Below, in pieces: positions 12,278-23,768 of a DNA stretch of 64,000 nucleotides. The stretch's first letter is position 1; each line of letters starts with the position of its first letter. The DNA is taken from contig NC_069383.1 of the NCBI RefSeq assembly GCF_027475565.1, positions 124,184,001-124,248,000 on the forward strand, written 5' to 3'. Origin of the DNA: Acinonyx jubatus (lineage: Eukaryota > Chordata > Mammalia > Carnivora > Felidae). Under the pieces are notes generated by a model, which worked only from the letters and a program-made list of their open reading frames with translations, was not told where the DNA came from and ran no database searches. The position numbers were made by a program, and so were the translations under genes.

Positions 12278-12483
12278 AAATATTTATTTTGAGGGAGAGA
12301 AAGAGGGAGTGCACACATGAGTAGGGGAGGGGCAGAGAGAGAATGAGAGAGAGAATCCCAAGAAGGCTCCGTGCTGTCAGCACAGAGCCCAAAGCGGGGC
12401 TTAATCCCACGAATGGTGAAATCATCACCTGAGCCAAAATCAAGAGTTAGACATTCAACCCACTGAGTCACCCAGGCATCCCA
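12278..12483 (-). repeat. CAN-type SINE (feliform)
   Basis: Reverse orientation: TTTATTTTGAGGGAGAGAAA, GTGCTGTCAGCACAGAGCCC, ATCACCTGAGCC and CTGAGTCACCCAGGCATCCC. The TSD is close to GGAAGAAAAATATTTT on both sides, from about 12260 and about 12484. Confidence 0.93.
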
Positions 12484-12949
12484 GGAAGAAAAATATTTTT
12501 TGCTAAGTCCATGAGAAAATTTGGAAAATCTCTAATTGATCTTGTTTGCCTAAATTCCTGACAGAATCTATAGCTAAGGAAGATTTTACATAACGGGTCC
12601 AGCCCAGTTCAAATTCCACACTTACGACCAGGGAAAATGTTCAGTATTCTCCAAAGAAGAGAGGGAAATGTGCTAAAACTACCAATTCTTTACAAGTTAA
12701 CAATTGAATCAGGTCATGATCCAGATCTAAATTTCAATGGCTAAACTTGAATTTAATAAATTATCATTGTCATAACAAAGACATTGCAAGAAAGGCATAC
12801 AAAATTAGGAATATAACTTACACTCTACATTTAAGGAATTAAACAGATAGGTGGGGGGTGATAAATAAAACATGCAGAATTATAAGAAAATGGGTAGGAA
12901 CAAAGGACACATGAAGGGTAACATAGGATAAAATTGCATGCAACAGAAA

Positions 12950-13165
12950 TAAAACCAACAATAAAACAATCATAGTATTGAAAACCTATTATATGCAGTA
13001 CACAATTAATCAAGGTGGCAGATACTTACATTTCACACATTATCTTGAAGAAGTAGCTGAGGCTGAGATAAAATATTTAATTCATACAAGGTAACATAGC
13101 TACAAAATTATTGAGCCTGCATTTGATCCAGTATATCAGACTCTATGATGCTCTGTTAGTGATGG
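12950..13165 (-). repeat. Degenerate MIR relic
   Basis: Weak reverse-complement MIR order: 'tacatttcacacattatctt', 'gtagctgaggctgagataaa', 'acaaggtaacatagctacaa' and 'agcctgcatttgatccagta'. Confidence 0.5.
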
Positions 13166-13196
13166 CTCTAATTCCTGAATAAAATAGGACATGGAT

Positions 13197-13356
13197 GGGG
13201 CACCTGGGTGGCTCATTTGGTTTAGTTTCCGACTTTGGCTCAGGTCATGATCTCACAGTCCATGGGTTCAAGCCCTGCATCGGGTTCTGTGCTGACAGCT
13301 CAGAACCTGGACCCTGCCTTGGATGCTGTGTCTCCCTCTCTCTCTGCCTCTCCCCT

Positions 13357-13392
<36 letters not shown>

Positions 13393-13421
13393 AAAAATAA
13401 ATAAACATTGAAAAAAAATTA
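13197..13421 (+). repeat. CAN-type SINE (feliform) with long (TC)n
   Basis: Head GGGGCACCTGGGTGGCTCAT, GGCTCAGGTCATGATCTCAC, GTGCTGACAGCTCAGAACCT and an expanded (TC)n at about 13361-13389, then CAAAAATAAATAAACATTG and an A tail. A perfect 16-bp TSD (AAAATAGGACATGGAT) lies at 13181-13196 and 13422-13437, so the copy is young. Confidence 0.96.
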
Positions 13422-13439
13422 AAAATAGGACATGGATAG

Positions 13440-14300
13440 AATTTACTTAATTTAATTCAGAAAAAAACCACACCTCAAACTATCAGCATTCTTTATATCT
13501 CATATATTTAAATAAATCTTTAATATTGTCCTCCAAGTTTGCAATTTGTAATTCTGACTTGTAATTTGTCATTCCAACTCCAGGCTATGTACAAATGCAT
13601 TTGAAGTTACATTATAAGAAAAATAAATTTCTTTAGTGTTCTACCTTAAATTCAAAATATGAGCCCAGAAACAGCATTAGTTATAAAGAAAATTAATGAA
13701 CACATTAAAAAAATATCCTGGTGATATTGCTGCGGTGAAATACAACCGCAGAAAGGACCACCATATATCAAAACAGAAACACATTTTGCTAAGTTGGTAG
13801 GGATGATGTGTATATCTTTTTTCATAGCTACTGTTTAAAGACCAAAAGGTCTATTTTCAGATTGTGGCACGCCTCCTTTAATGTCAGATAAAATGTTAAG
13901 AACCACCCTTTGAATTTTCAAAAAGCTATGTTACAGTCTACCACTGCAGAGTTCATTGGGTATCAGCTAGTGCTTTTTATTTGCAAACCTGGAGCTGGGA
14001 ACAATTCAAGGTCATGTCACTTGGCAAGGAAAAACTGAGAAACAGACTACCCTGTGCAGTGAACTTCAGGAATAAGTTCTAGTTCAAATTCGAAGACTGA
14101 ATAATTTGCTATGTTAGCACACTATCCCAGGGTACACTTTATAAAACCTGAGGATTTTATCAGCTTAAAAAATTACACCTTTAAAATTTGCTTTCAGGTG
14201 AAGTGAAACAGTCTCTGTCTTTGCCTAGGAGGAAGACAGTAATGACTTTATATTATCAATGTTTTGTTATTACTATTTGTATTTTTTAGATTTCGGCGTT
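13440..14300. other. Unique sequence, no gene recognised
   Basis: AT-rich single-copy looking DNA with no recognisable repeat or coding signal. The part nearest 14300 may already be 3' UTR of the pseudogene to its right. Confidence 0.4.
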
Positions 14301-15240
14301 TTAATTTTTTTGAATATGTCACTTTTTGCAAGCTAGAAAACAGAATCGAACTAAGGCAGTCTAGTCCTCTAGGGATCTAGGCTGAGTTTTGTGATCTTCA
14401 GCAGATGACATCATAATACAAGGTGCTAGCAACAGGCTTGTAATCGGTAAATAATAACCACTTATCTACATTTTTTCCCCTCAGAAAACAGCCAAAAGTC
14501 CAGCCCTTAAAGGCATGATATACAGAACATCATGAACAACAAAGAACAGAATGACCCAAATTGTATGCTGGCCAGTTTACTGGTGGACCAAATCAAGCTG
14601 ACCAAGGACTGGTGAACAGAGACAGTGTTTACCTTTTGGAAACTTGCTCTGAGATTAAAAAAAGTCCTGGCTACTGTTAATAAGGAAGCAAGTAAAAAAT
14701 ATTAACGGATACACCCACACCAACACTTGTTTTTGCCAAGGTGTTCCACTAGAACACAAAGTTAGAGATGCGTACACGGGTAAGAGACTCAAATGTTTTC
14801 AAAATGAATTACTAATGATATGCAATTTGACATACTAAATTCTTCCATTTCCCGCCAGAACAAATTGACAATGAGGACTATTTAAAAGAAATGCTCAACT
14901 CCAAAGAGGAAGGTAGCAATGACACTTTCCACGACAGAATAACCTCCTGCTTTCCCACACCACTAATGTTGCTACTCTTGCAAGATACCTATACATGTGG
15001 AAAAACTTGTCAGCTTTTGCCAGGGCCAGAAGATGAAAACTAGAGCGTGTCCTAATCAGTTAATTTGTTATTGTAAGCTCAGCTGACATCTTGGGGTTGG
15101 ACCCATAAAATCTGGCCATTTTTCATTTATCATCTGCAAAGTGCAGAACTCCTTAGCCCTTAGTCACAGTTTCTGCTCAATATCTTAAAGCTGGGCTCAG
15201 TCCCATCTGTGACTCATCCCCTCAGGGTTGAGGATGGGTG
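14300..15240 (-). pseudogene. Possible 3' UTR of the TMEM230 retropseudogene
   Basis: Directly downstream (minus-strand sense) of the pseudogene stop codon there is about 900 bp free of recognisable repeats, ending near an A-rich patch on the minus strand around 14300-14330. A retrocopy normally carries the parent's 3' UTR, so part of this is probably transcript-derived. I could not identify a poly(A) tail with a matching TSD, so the extent is inference. Confidence 0.35.
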
Positions 15241-15546
15241 CTACTCATCAAAATCCGGAATGTCATTGTAGGAGTAACACTGGTAGCCTTTGGACGCATA
15301 GTAGGCCATGCACAGGTGGTCAAATTCTGGCAGGAGCACCAGGGTGCCAAGGATCAGGACTGGACAAGCCTGTTTTCCCTCCCCCCACTCCCCACTCCTT
15401 CGCTGATATAGCCCACCAGCAGAAGGGAGCCTATGGCAATGAGAAAGGCACCAATCCAAACCAGGGCTTAGCAAGCATAATGACCTTATATGGGATCTTA
15501 GTAGGGCTTTTTTTTTCTTTTTTAATTTTTTTAATGTTTATTTATT

Positions 15547-15582
<36 letters not shown>

Positions 15583-15866
15583 CCAGCAGGGGAGGGGCAG
15601 AGAGAGAGGGAGACAGAGAATCCAAAGCAGGCTGCAGGCTCTGAGCTGTCAGCACAGAGCCCAACACAGGGATAGAACCCACGGACTGTGAGATCATGAC
15701 CTGAGCCTAAGTCGGTCGCCTAACTAACTGACTGAGCCACCAGACACCCCAGGAGGGCTTTTCTTAAACTGAAGGTCAATGTAGCCATTATCTGTGCTGG
15801 AGAGCCTTGAACATTTCACTTTAGTATTGAGGATTCCAGCAGCCAGGATGTAGGAGAGAGCATCAT
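15241..15866 (-). pseudogene. TMEM230P: Processed pseudogene of TMEM230, split by a SINE
   Basis: TMEM230 is a small two-helix membrane protein of about 120 residues linked to endosomal and vesicle traffic. On the minus strand the last about 40 codons give a C-terminus with MAYYASKGYQCYSYNDIPDFD, closely like the TMEM230 end (AYYASKGY..YSYDDIPDFD). Upstream, in another frame, a helix like the parental first membrane segment is readable (IGAFLIAIGSLLLVGYIS). The double ATG of the parent is at 15866-15861 and the TAG stop at 15243-15241. No introns remain, and without the SINE the length is close to a 363-nt CDS. Damage: a frameshift soon after the start, another before the first helix, and a G-rich insertion of about 14 nt between the helices at about 15370-15395. 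A feliform SINE then interrupts the codons before the first helix. It is non-functional. Confidence 0.88.
15512..15753 (-). repeat. CAN-type SINE inserted in the TMEM230 pseudogene
   Basis: Reverse orientation: T-rich tail, TTATTTATTTTTGAGAGAGA, a long (AG)n, GAGCTGTCAGCACAGAGCCC, GATCATGACCTGAGCC and CCACCAGACACCCC head. The TSD AGGGCTTTT is at 15503-15511 and 15754-15762 and is itself pseudogene coding sequence. Confidence 0.95.
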
Positions 15867-16009
15867 AACAGGCTGACACAGCTACAGTTGGAGAGCCGCA
15901 CTAAGCCACCCATGCACCAACAGCTCACTGCCCATTGGCAGCAGAAGCACCTGAGTCCTCATGGTATGCCTCACCTAACTGCCCCCTCGTCCTTCAGTAT
16001 ACTATCAAT
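15867..16009 (-). pseudogene. Probable 5' UTR of the TMEM230 retropseudogene
   Basis: About 140 bp upstream of the pseudogene's double ATG in minus-strand sense, more GC-rich than the flanks and free of recognisable repeats. Assignment as transcript-derived rests on position only. A SINE follows immediately. Confidence 0.4.
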
Positions 16010-16220
16010 AATTTATTTTTTTTTAAAGGTTATTTATTTCGAGAGAGATCGTACATGTGCGAGAAGGGCAGAAAGAGAGGGAGAGAGAGAATCCCAAGCA
16101 GGCTTCATGCAGTTAGCACAGAGCCCAATGCAGGGCTCATTGCCATGAACTGTGAGATCATGACCTGAGCTGAAATCAATAGGCCATCGCTTAACTGACT
16201 GAAGCACCCATGCACCCCAA
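16010..16220 (-). repeat. CAN-type SINE (feliform)
   Basis: Reverse orientation: TTTTAAAGGTTATTTATTTC tail region, GAGAGGGAGAGAGAGAATCC, GTTAGCACAGAGCCCAATGC, GATCATGACCTGAGCTG and AAGCACCCATGCACCCC head. Confidence 0.93.
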
Positions 16221-16229
16221 TGTTTCACA

Positions 16230-17060
16230 GATCATTTTAAATTTGCCTACATGTGTTAAGTGCACTGATATCTAATGCATCGTCTACATCTAGTACTGTG
16301 ATATTTTGTATAATATCTAAAAACCATAAACATAATCATAAAGATACTAGGAAGATCTTATGTGCCAAAAGTGTTCGGAAGAGAAAATCTATGGGGGCCT
16401 GTTGATGGCTCTGTGTGGATAAGACAACCAGTCCAATGGCTGTATCTTTTACTATGCATCCTGCTGTCTGCAACATTCTATAGCACTGTCAACTCAGATT
16501 TGCAAAGGTGAAAAGGGTAATGGTACCAGAAAGATTCAAACAAAGTTTCCACCAATTCATTAAAAAATCAATTTTCAAGCAAAGAGAGGATATCAGGTAT
16601 TAGTAACCTCTTATTTATCAAGTTAAATGAATCCATTTTTTTTAATATCAAAGAACTGATCCTGCAAGTAGGGTAATTTCAGACATAAGAATTGCTTTGA
16701 TTATTGTTTTGTTTTGAACCTATCCTCACATGAAGTTTTTCCTTACAAGATGGTGAAGGATATTGCTTTTGGAATAATAATTCAGAGGAAAAAATACCAG
16801 TATGTTTGTTTACAAGCATACATATGCTTGTATATATGGACACATAACAACTTTCTGGGGTTTTCTGGCCCTTTCAGTTTTTCAATTTCACATTACCTTG
16901 GATTGAGGATACATAAAATTTAGGCAAGGAAGAAATAGAATAATATATATAACATAGTGTGGTGTGCTATAACATACTTTTGTAGTGGGAACACTTAAGC
17001 AAATGCATATAAATGGGCACAATTGTAGCTTATTCATTATATATTAAGAACAGTGGGCCA
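16230..17060. other. Unique sequence, no gene recognised
   Basis: AT-rich DNA without recognisable repeats. The 69-codon open frame at 16714-16923 has no domain and no supporting context. Confidence 0.45.
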
Positions 17061-17069
17061 TCTGGCATT

Positions 17070-17420
17070 GAGAGGTGTGTTGGAGAAGAGCGGTAGCAAG
17101 AAGAGAGGCAGTGGATGAGGAGTATTCAGAATGAAGCAAAGGAGTTTGTATTTATATGAATTTCGGTTAGAGCATTCATGGAAGATTAAAGTGACAGCAG
17201 AAGTGTCATGGCTCTAGAAGTGTGACCTTTCATGATGAGTAAATGGATTCGAAGAGAGAGAGGAGCCAAAAAATGAGCTAGGGAGATACTGCAATGATCC
17301 AAGCATGATGTTGATACGGGGGCAGGATGGGGATGGAGGGCGTGATATACAGGAAAAAATACTTCAAAGACAGAATTGAGAGAATCTAGTGTTTTTATTC
17401 CCTGTAAGGAAACCCTAAAC
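17070..17420 (-). repeat. Probable L2 LINE relic
   Basis: A purine-rich plus strand ('gcaaaggagtttgtatttat', 'gggagatactgcaatgatcc') follows antisense L2 order: the 'aaggagtttggattttat' and 'tattgcagtagtcc' landmarks in decayed form. Confidence 0.5.
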
Positions 17421-17429
17421 TAAGGATTC

Positions 17430-19570
17430 AAGTTGGATGGAAAATGGGAGAGAAGTCTTCATAGAAGCACCAACTCTGAGATTTGGGGCTCATCATCTTT
17501 TCCCTTGAAACTCCATTTTTTTACACCTGTAAAACACATTACCAACAGAGGCTTTCAGCTCTGAAATGTAGGTTTCTAGAATACAATACACTGGAAGAAT
17601 GGCCAGAGTAAAAAGGACTGCACTGAGATAAAGAAAAGGTAAGAATGGGTAGTTGTTTGAATAATAATACATATAATTGAGCATTTAATATGTACCAAGG
17701 ATTGTATTAATTAAAAAAAAAATTTAGTATCCTCTTTAATTCTCATAACATACCAATAAGAGAAGAGGCAGATAAATAAAAGAAGAAAGGAAGAAAACCA
17801 AATAAAGAGAACTACTTGTCAAGTGAGGCAGCAAAGTATCCTCCGGGGAAAGATTAGACAAACTGAAAGGGTAGAAATCTGAGGGTTTTGGGGAATGTGG
17901 AAGTCTCCATCAAGTCTGGCTGAAGTGGCTTGGGGTTTAGTTTAATATGAACTCGATGATATCTCTTGTTTATTTCACTCCCAATGGCTCATCTGAAAAG
18001 AAAGAGCAGTGACACCCATCTTAGCGTGCACTTACCAGCAGGGTTGTGAATCTTCTTTTTTTTTTCTCCTACTTGCCAACCACAGACCACTAAATTCCTG
18101 TAGCTGCCTCATTACTACACCATTTCAGCAGCAAATGCATTGTTCTGCACCTTTCTTGACCAGGAGCAAAGTAGGGAACAATTCCTTAGGTGACATTAGC
18201 ACTTGAACTTAGATTAACGATGCCAAATCTGATTTATATTGTCTTTCCCCAGCCATATGATCTAGCATTCTCCCTGCCCTTTCACTGCGGCTGTACATTA
18301 AGCTGCATGCTTTAGAGGTTTTCTCCAACAACTCCCAGACCACTTTCCTAATCAGTATTCAACAGTATCTTTCCTTTCAGCAGATGCACATTTTCTTCTC
18401 CCTTTGTTCTTATATTTATTCTTCTAAGTTTTATTGACATCAACTGCCTTTGTTGTTTATCAGCCTACTTTAAATAATGACCACAAGACCTAAAAAAATA
18501 TACATTTAAGTTGCTCGATAGCAAAACACACAAAACTGTTTATAGAAAAATTAAGAGAAAAAATTTACGAGGGATACCTAAAAAAAGACATTGTTCTTCA
18601 TTTGGATGATCCAATAGTGACAGAATTTTCAAAGTTTTAAGATTTATAGTGGAATCTTGTGTTAGCCCCTTCATAAAGCATTTTATGTATCTAAGTGTGT
18701 ATAAAATTATTTTAATCAAAATAGGGACAGTGGCTTCAATTTATTTTTGGAAGATGAAGAACTAATACATTCTTGCTTTATGAAGTTATTACAAGACTTA
18801 CTTTTTGAAAAAAGGTCTGCATATTATATTTTAAAAGACAATTTGTTGCAAAAGCGTCATTGAGTCAGTCTTATATAAAAATCATTTTCAATGTTCTTCA
18901 TATGAAAACGTGAAAAGCTTGATGAAAATCAAAGAATATGAGATGTTGGTTAAAGATAATCATCTTTTCATTCCAGGCTCACAGACTGTGCCAAGGAGAA
19001 AACACAGGCAAACAAAAGCATTAAGTCCCCAGGCTTCCAAATGAGGAATAGTCATGATCACAATCCGTCAGTTCACTCAAGTAGTGTTCACAGTGACTCA
19101 CCAGTTGAATTCTGGCTCTAATTGCCATTACTCAAACTATGCCTATTTATCACCAGACAGGACAAAATGGCTGTCTTTGTAGCCCAGCTTTACAGCAGCA
19201 CATTTGCCACAATCAGCACTTGTGGCTGTTCTCAATTCATGCTTCCAAGAATACAAATTGCACTGAATGGTGAGAAATAGCAATATGAATAATTCTTAAA
19301 TTCTAAGTCAATCAGATTATGCATCCATCCATCCACCCATCCATCTAATGTATATGTGGTAGACATTGTCCTAAATGTTGGAAATAAATGGTGATTAGGC
19401 AATTTCATTCTCATTTTGGCTGTGCTGAAATTAGAAAGATCCCAGAGAAGATATTCATGGACTCAGCTGATATGTCACATTGTGACCCAATTATTCTGCA
19501 GTGAGTGTGGTGTTACGTGAATAACCTAAGGAGGTATGAAACCAAGTTGTCTATCAGCCTCTTTACCTCT
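17430..19570. other. Unique sequence, no gene recognised
   Basis: About 2.1 kb with no SINE, LINE 3' end or LTR that I can recognise. Open frames are 60-65 codons and featureless. A short (ATCC)n-like patch lies at about 19322-19345. Confidence 0.4.
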
Positions 19571-19589
19571 GTGACCACAGCACTGGTTT

Positions 19590-20470
19590 GAACTGCCATC
19601 ATGTTTGCCTGCATTACCTCAATCACTGTCTCAGTGGTCATCCTTCTCCTCTTTTATTCCCATCCAGTCCAATCTCAACAGAATCACTAGAAGGATCTCA
19701 TGAAAATATGTCAAATCGTGTCACTCTTCTGCTCTTCCAATGGCTTCCATCTACCTTGGAGTAAAAGTCAAAGTTGTCACAGGGTGCCTGGGTGGTGCAG
19801 TTAGTTAAGCATCCTACTTCAGTTCAGGTTGTGATCTCACAGTTTGTGAGTTCGAGACCTGTATCAGGCTCTGTGCTGACAGCTCAGAGCCTGGAGCCCG
19901 CTTTGGATTCTGTGTCTCCCTCTCCCTCTGCCCCTCCTCCACTTGTGCTTAGTCTCTCTCTCTCTCTCTCTTTAAAAATAAAGAAATCTTAAAATTTTTT
20001 TTAAGTTAAAGTTGTTACAAAATGCTTATAAGTGTCCTAAGAGATCTTCACTCTTAGCCTCCTGTTATGTGTCTAATCTGGCTTCCTCCCTATCTCTACT
20101 CTCTTCTCTCCTCCCTCCACCAGCTCTCTTTCTTTGAATAGGTATACTCTTGCCTCAGGGTTTGAACTTGTTGTTCCATCTGCTGGATCACTTTTATTCC
20201 AGATATCCACTTGCATGGCTCCCTTACTTCCTTAAGGTTTTCACTCAAATGTTCCCCTTCTCACAGAGAGCTAACATGGCTAGCCTATTTCAATCTGTAC
20301 ACAGCCCAATCTCATTCATCAGGTTCTTGCTAGCATTTCCCTCCATCCTGGTTTCATTTTACACCCCACCCAAAATACATGATAGCAATTGAAAACATGA
20401 CTTGCTTTATTTTTTGCTTTTCTTATCTTTCCTTTCTTACTAAGATTTTTTTTCTGTGTTGTTGTTTTCT
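19590..20470 (+). repeat. L2 LINE relic, sense, split by a SINE
   Basis: Ordered L2 landmarks are visible: 'gtgtcactcttctgctcttc', 'caatggcttccatctacctt', then after the SINE 'taatctggcttcctccctat', 'cttgcctcagggtttgaact', 'tgttccatctgctggatcac' and 'actcaaatgttccccttctc'. These are the well-known hallmarks of the L2 3' half. No frame is intact. Confidence 0.75.
19782..20003 (+). repeat. CAN-type SINE inserted in an L2 relic
   Basis: Head GGGTGCCTGGGTGGTGCAGT, GTGCTGACAGCTCAGAGCCT, TC-rich stretch with (TC)n and TTTAAAAATAAAGAAATC tail. A diverged TSD (gtcaaagttgtcaca / gttaaagttgttaca) flanks it. Confidence 0.94.
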
Positions 20471-20479
20471 GAATTCCCA

Positions 20480-21115
20480 TGAATAAGAAGAGAACTTGAT
20501 GAATCATGGGCTTTCAACACATATGTGTGAAATGCATGAATCTTGGGCCACTATCCAATGCTTCTGTCCAAGGAGTCCATCCAGGAAATTTCTCCTGCAA
20601 GTATTTCATTGCTAAATCAAAGCCTATTTGTTCTCTAACTAGATCATGTGCTCTCCACATCAACTCCATATCAACTCCATTTCTTTATTGGATTCCTTTA
20701 TTCATTCAAGATGTATTACTGCATCAGGCACTTACAAGGTATCAACTATGAGATGAACTCCATGTGCTATGCTGGGAATTCGGTCAAAATGTGCAGACTC
20801 AGCTCTCCAATATCACAGTCCTGGTAAAGACTTACATACACACCACAGGTGTAGAATATACAAAGTGTTATTTTGGAGGTCAGCCTGCTACTTCTGGAGC
20901 ACAGTGGGGGAAAAAACTAGCTTGGACATTTAGGAAAGACTCCAAAAAAGAAATTATTTTGATATAGGCTTGCAAACTAGCAGTCAGCAGGCTGATTCCA
21001 GACTACAGATGTATTTAATGCAGCATGTAGAATGTTTTCTTTCTCCATTAAAATAATTAAATGATAAATATGTATATTCATATACCTGGATTTTAAAATG
21101 GGATGCTTCATATTA
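20480..21115. other. Unique sequence, no gene recognised
   Basis: Two consecutive plus-strand frames (20506-20751 and 20764-20967) look long for the region but share no recognisable domain and have no splice or promoter context, so I do not call a gene. Confidence 0.4.
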
Positions 21116-21129
21116 AACTATGGATTTCT

Positions 21130-21368
21130 GGGGCACCTGGCTGGCTCAGTCAGTTGAACATCTGACTCTTGATTTCCACTCAGGTCATGGTCCCAGCGTT
21201 GTGAGATTGAGCCCCACATCAGGCTCTGCGCTGAGTATGGAGCCCGCTTTAGATTCTCTCTCTCTCAATCTCTGCTCCTCTCCCGCTCTTCCGTGCTCCC
21301 AATCTCTCTAAAAACAAACAAACAAAAAAGAAACAAACACACCAAAAACAAGACAAAATACTCCACAG
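21130..21368 (+). repeat. CAN-type SINE, older subfamily
   Basis: Head GGGGCACCTGGCTGGCTCAG. The middle reads GCTGAGTATGGAGCCCGC instead of the GCTGACAGCTCAGAGCC type, so it belongs to a different subfamily from most copies here. The tail is an irregular AAACAAACAAACAAAAAAG tract. A perfect 14-bp TSD (AACTATGGATTTCT) lies at 21116-21129 and 21369-21382. Confidence 0.94.
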
Positions 21369-22539
21369 AACTATGGATTTCTAATTACTACCCCCCCCCC
21401 CAAAATTAAAGGAAATAGAAGATACGACAATACTGTAGCCATATCCCACACAGCAGTGATGAGCCTAGGCTGATCATTATGTTTCCATCAAAATTCTTTT
21501 GTCTAAAAGAACAACCAAGAAGAGAGAAAATGTTAAGAAAAAAATGGGATAGAGCATATCTCTTGTTGCAAGAGTTATTTCTATGTGTTTAATATGCATC
21601 CACCAGCACATTCTTCTCATTTGCATTGTTTCTCTGTCCCTGTAGGCATCTGAGATTGTTTGATGTGATGTAGACCTTGAAAGATGAGTCAGGAAGGACA
21701 CTGCAGGCAGAGAGAGAGCAGCAAGGTCAAGAAGAAGATGTTATTCTCCGAACACATGAGTTGCTGGAGACAAGAGTGTGTGGAAGAAGCAGTGAGGAGT
21801 AAGACAATGAACAAAGGTTGTGACCACATTAGGAAAGCCCTTTTATAAAATGCTAAAATATTAAGTTTACCCTTTAGGCAAAAACTGAGGCAAACCTATT
21901 TTTCAAGCTGTGGAATGAGTTAATCATTAATTCTGTTAGCACTGTGAATTAAAAACTCATAAATGAAACTGAAAATGAAGGTCTGAGGCATTTCCTGTAA
22001 ATTTAGGCGCACGAACTTGATTAAAGCTCTTTCAGCTGCTTGAAGGTGTTTTGCTCCTTTCTGGTTCAAGAGTATATTGTGATATGTTTGAAGCTACGGG
22101 AAATAATGGACTTTAGTACATTTATTGTACTAACACTAATTCGCACTTCAGTTTACAAACTGAAATTAAGATACAGTGAAGAGGAACATACAAAGAAATG
22201 TATGCACTGTGTGCACGCACTATTGATGGGCACTCAAAAGCTGTTCACTACCCCAGGCTCCCTTGCTGCTCCTATATCAAGGTTGAGGGTAAACATCCAC
22301 CACTCACTTCCACCTCTATTTACGGGAGCCCAAGTGACACAAACAAATGTCTTCCAGGAAGACACAAGAAGGTATTAGCTTCCCTAATAAAAAGGAGAGG
22401 CATGTCTGGCATAGACCTCCTTCTTCCTCTCTCCCCTTGTCCCTGTCAAATGCCAGGAGATGACTGGCATTCTGCTTTCTTGGCAGCCCTGAACATTTTC
22501 AGCTACTGAGCCTCTCTCTGGCTTCTTGTTATGTGAGAA

Positions 22540-22900
22540 AGAAAAAGCTCTCTTTATTTAAGCCAATTCTGATTCCTGGCTGCCTTAGGCTATCTCTAAG
22601 ATGTCCCTCAATGGTCTTCACTCTCTGGTATTCCAATGTTTTTGTAATCTCTCCCCTTGGGAGTGACTTAGACCTAGTGGCTTGCTTCTCAAGAACAGAG
22701 TATGTTAAAAGTGAAGGGATGTCACTTCCAAGATTGGGTTACACATGACCATGGCTTTCATATGGGGTACTCTTTCTTGCTCTCTGGATCACCTATTTTA
22801 AGGTGTCATACTGGGAGCTGTTCTTTGGAGAGGCTCACATGGCAAAAACATTGGTGTCTCTGCAAAAACCCACAGGGACTCAGGGATTGAGGCTACCCAA
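22540..22900 (+). repeat. MLT1-type LTR, 5' segment
   Basis: Ends with a CATGGCAAAAACATTGGTGT block followed by 'ccacagggactcagggattg' and 'ctacccaacaaccatg'. This is the order seen in the middle of MLT1-type LTRs (gagaggcccacgtggcaagg...actgaggcctcc...caaccatg). It continues after the inserted ERV1 LTR at about 23870. Confidence 0.65.
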
Positions 22901-23445
22901 CAACCATGTTAATGAGGGAGCATAAGGCAAGCTGACAAGGTGGCAGACACCCACCACCCCCAGGTGGGATATGTGCGACATTCCCTGGGCACTCCTGGCT
23001 ACCCAAGAACAAAGGAAAGGGGAAAAACAAATGGTTAACTGATGGTGATCACAGTCCTGCAGGACTTGAGTCTCCATCAGTTTACATATATCTTAGTAAA
23101 GTACAAGAAAAAGGCAATCATCAATAGTCCAATCTCCAGGAACCTGTAGACTCAGTTTCCTGGAGCCCCAACCCTTCTCTCCATAGTGTCTGGGAACAAA
23201 GGCAAAAAGGAAATGGCAGGTAAAATTAAATTTCCTTATAACCTGCAGCCCGTTGACAAATACTTGAGGCTGGCAGAGTAAAACGTTTCTCCATGACCTC
23301 CCACTGTCTTAACGTTAATGCTTTGCTAGAGGGAAAAACAACATTAGCTTGACAATAGCTAGGCCTATGGGATCCTGGGAGTCTTCGTTAGCATATGAAA
23401 ATCTCTTTGGAAACTTCATCAGGACTTTACTTCCCCCAACCCCAT

Positions 23446-23460
23446 AGTATATAATCAGTC
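23446..23460 (+). promoter_or_regulatory. TATA-type box of the ERV1 LTR
   Basis: TATATAA within the LTR U3, about 60 bp upstream of the polyadenylation signal, the usual spacing for a short R region. Activity today is unknown. Confidence 0.5.
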
Positions 23461-23533
23461 TCTCCTCATGGTCCCAAGGCAGCTCTTTCAGCCCACAGGT
23501 CCTGTCCCTGTGCTTTAATAAAATCACCTTTTG

Positions 23534-23768
23534 TGTTTTTTTTTAACTTTTTTTTTTAATTTTTTTAACATTTATTTATTTTTGAGACAGGGAGAGACAG
23601 AGCATGAACGGGTGGAGGGTCAGAGACAGAGGGAGACAGAACCTGAAGCAGGCTCCAGGCTCCGAGCTGTCAGCACAGAGCCTGACATGGGGCCCGAACT
23701 CACAAACTGCGAGATCATGACCTGAGCCAAAGTCGGATGCTTAACCGACTGAGCCACCCAAGCGCCCC
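23534..23768 (-). repeat. CAN-type SINE inserted at the LTR polyadenylation signal
   Basis: Reverse orientation, near-complete: TTTATTTATTTTTGAGACAG, GAGCTGTCAGCACAGAGCCT, GATCATGACCTGAGCC and GAGCCACCCAAGCGCCCC head. A perfect 17-bp TSD (AATAAAATCACCTTTTG) is at 23517-23533 and 23769-23785, so the AATAAA signal is now present on both sides. Confidence 0.97.

Noticed and set aside
20506..20967. Two adjacent plus-strand frames as a possible small gene
   Set aside because: No domain, no shared frame, no splice consensus linking them and no regulatory context.
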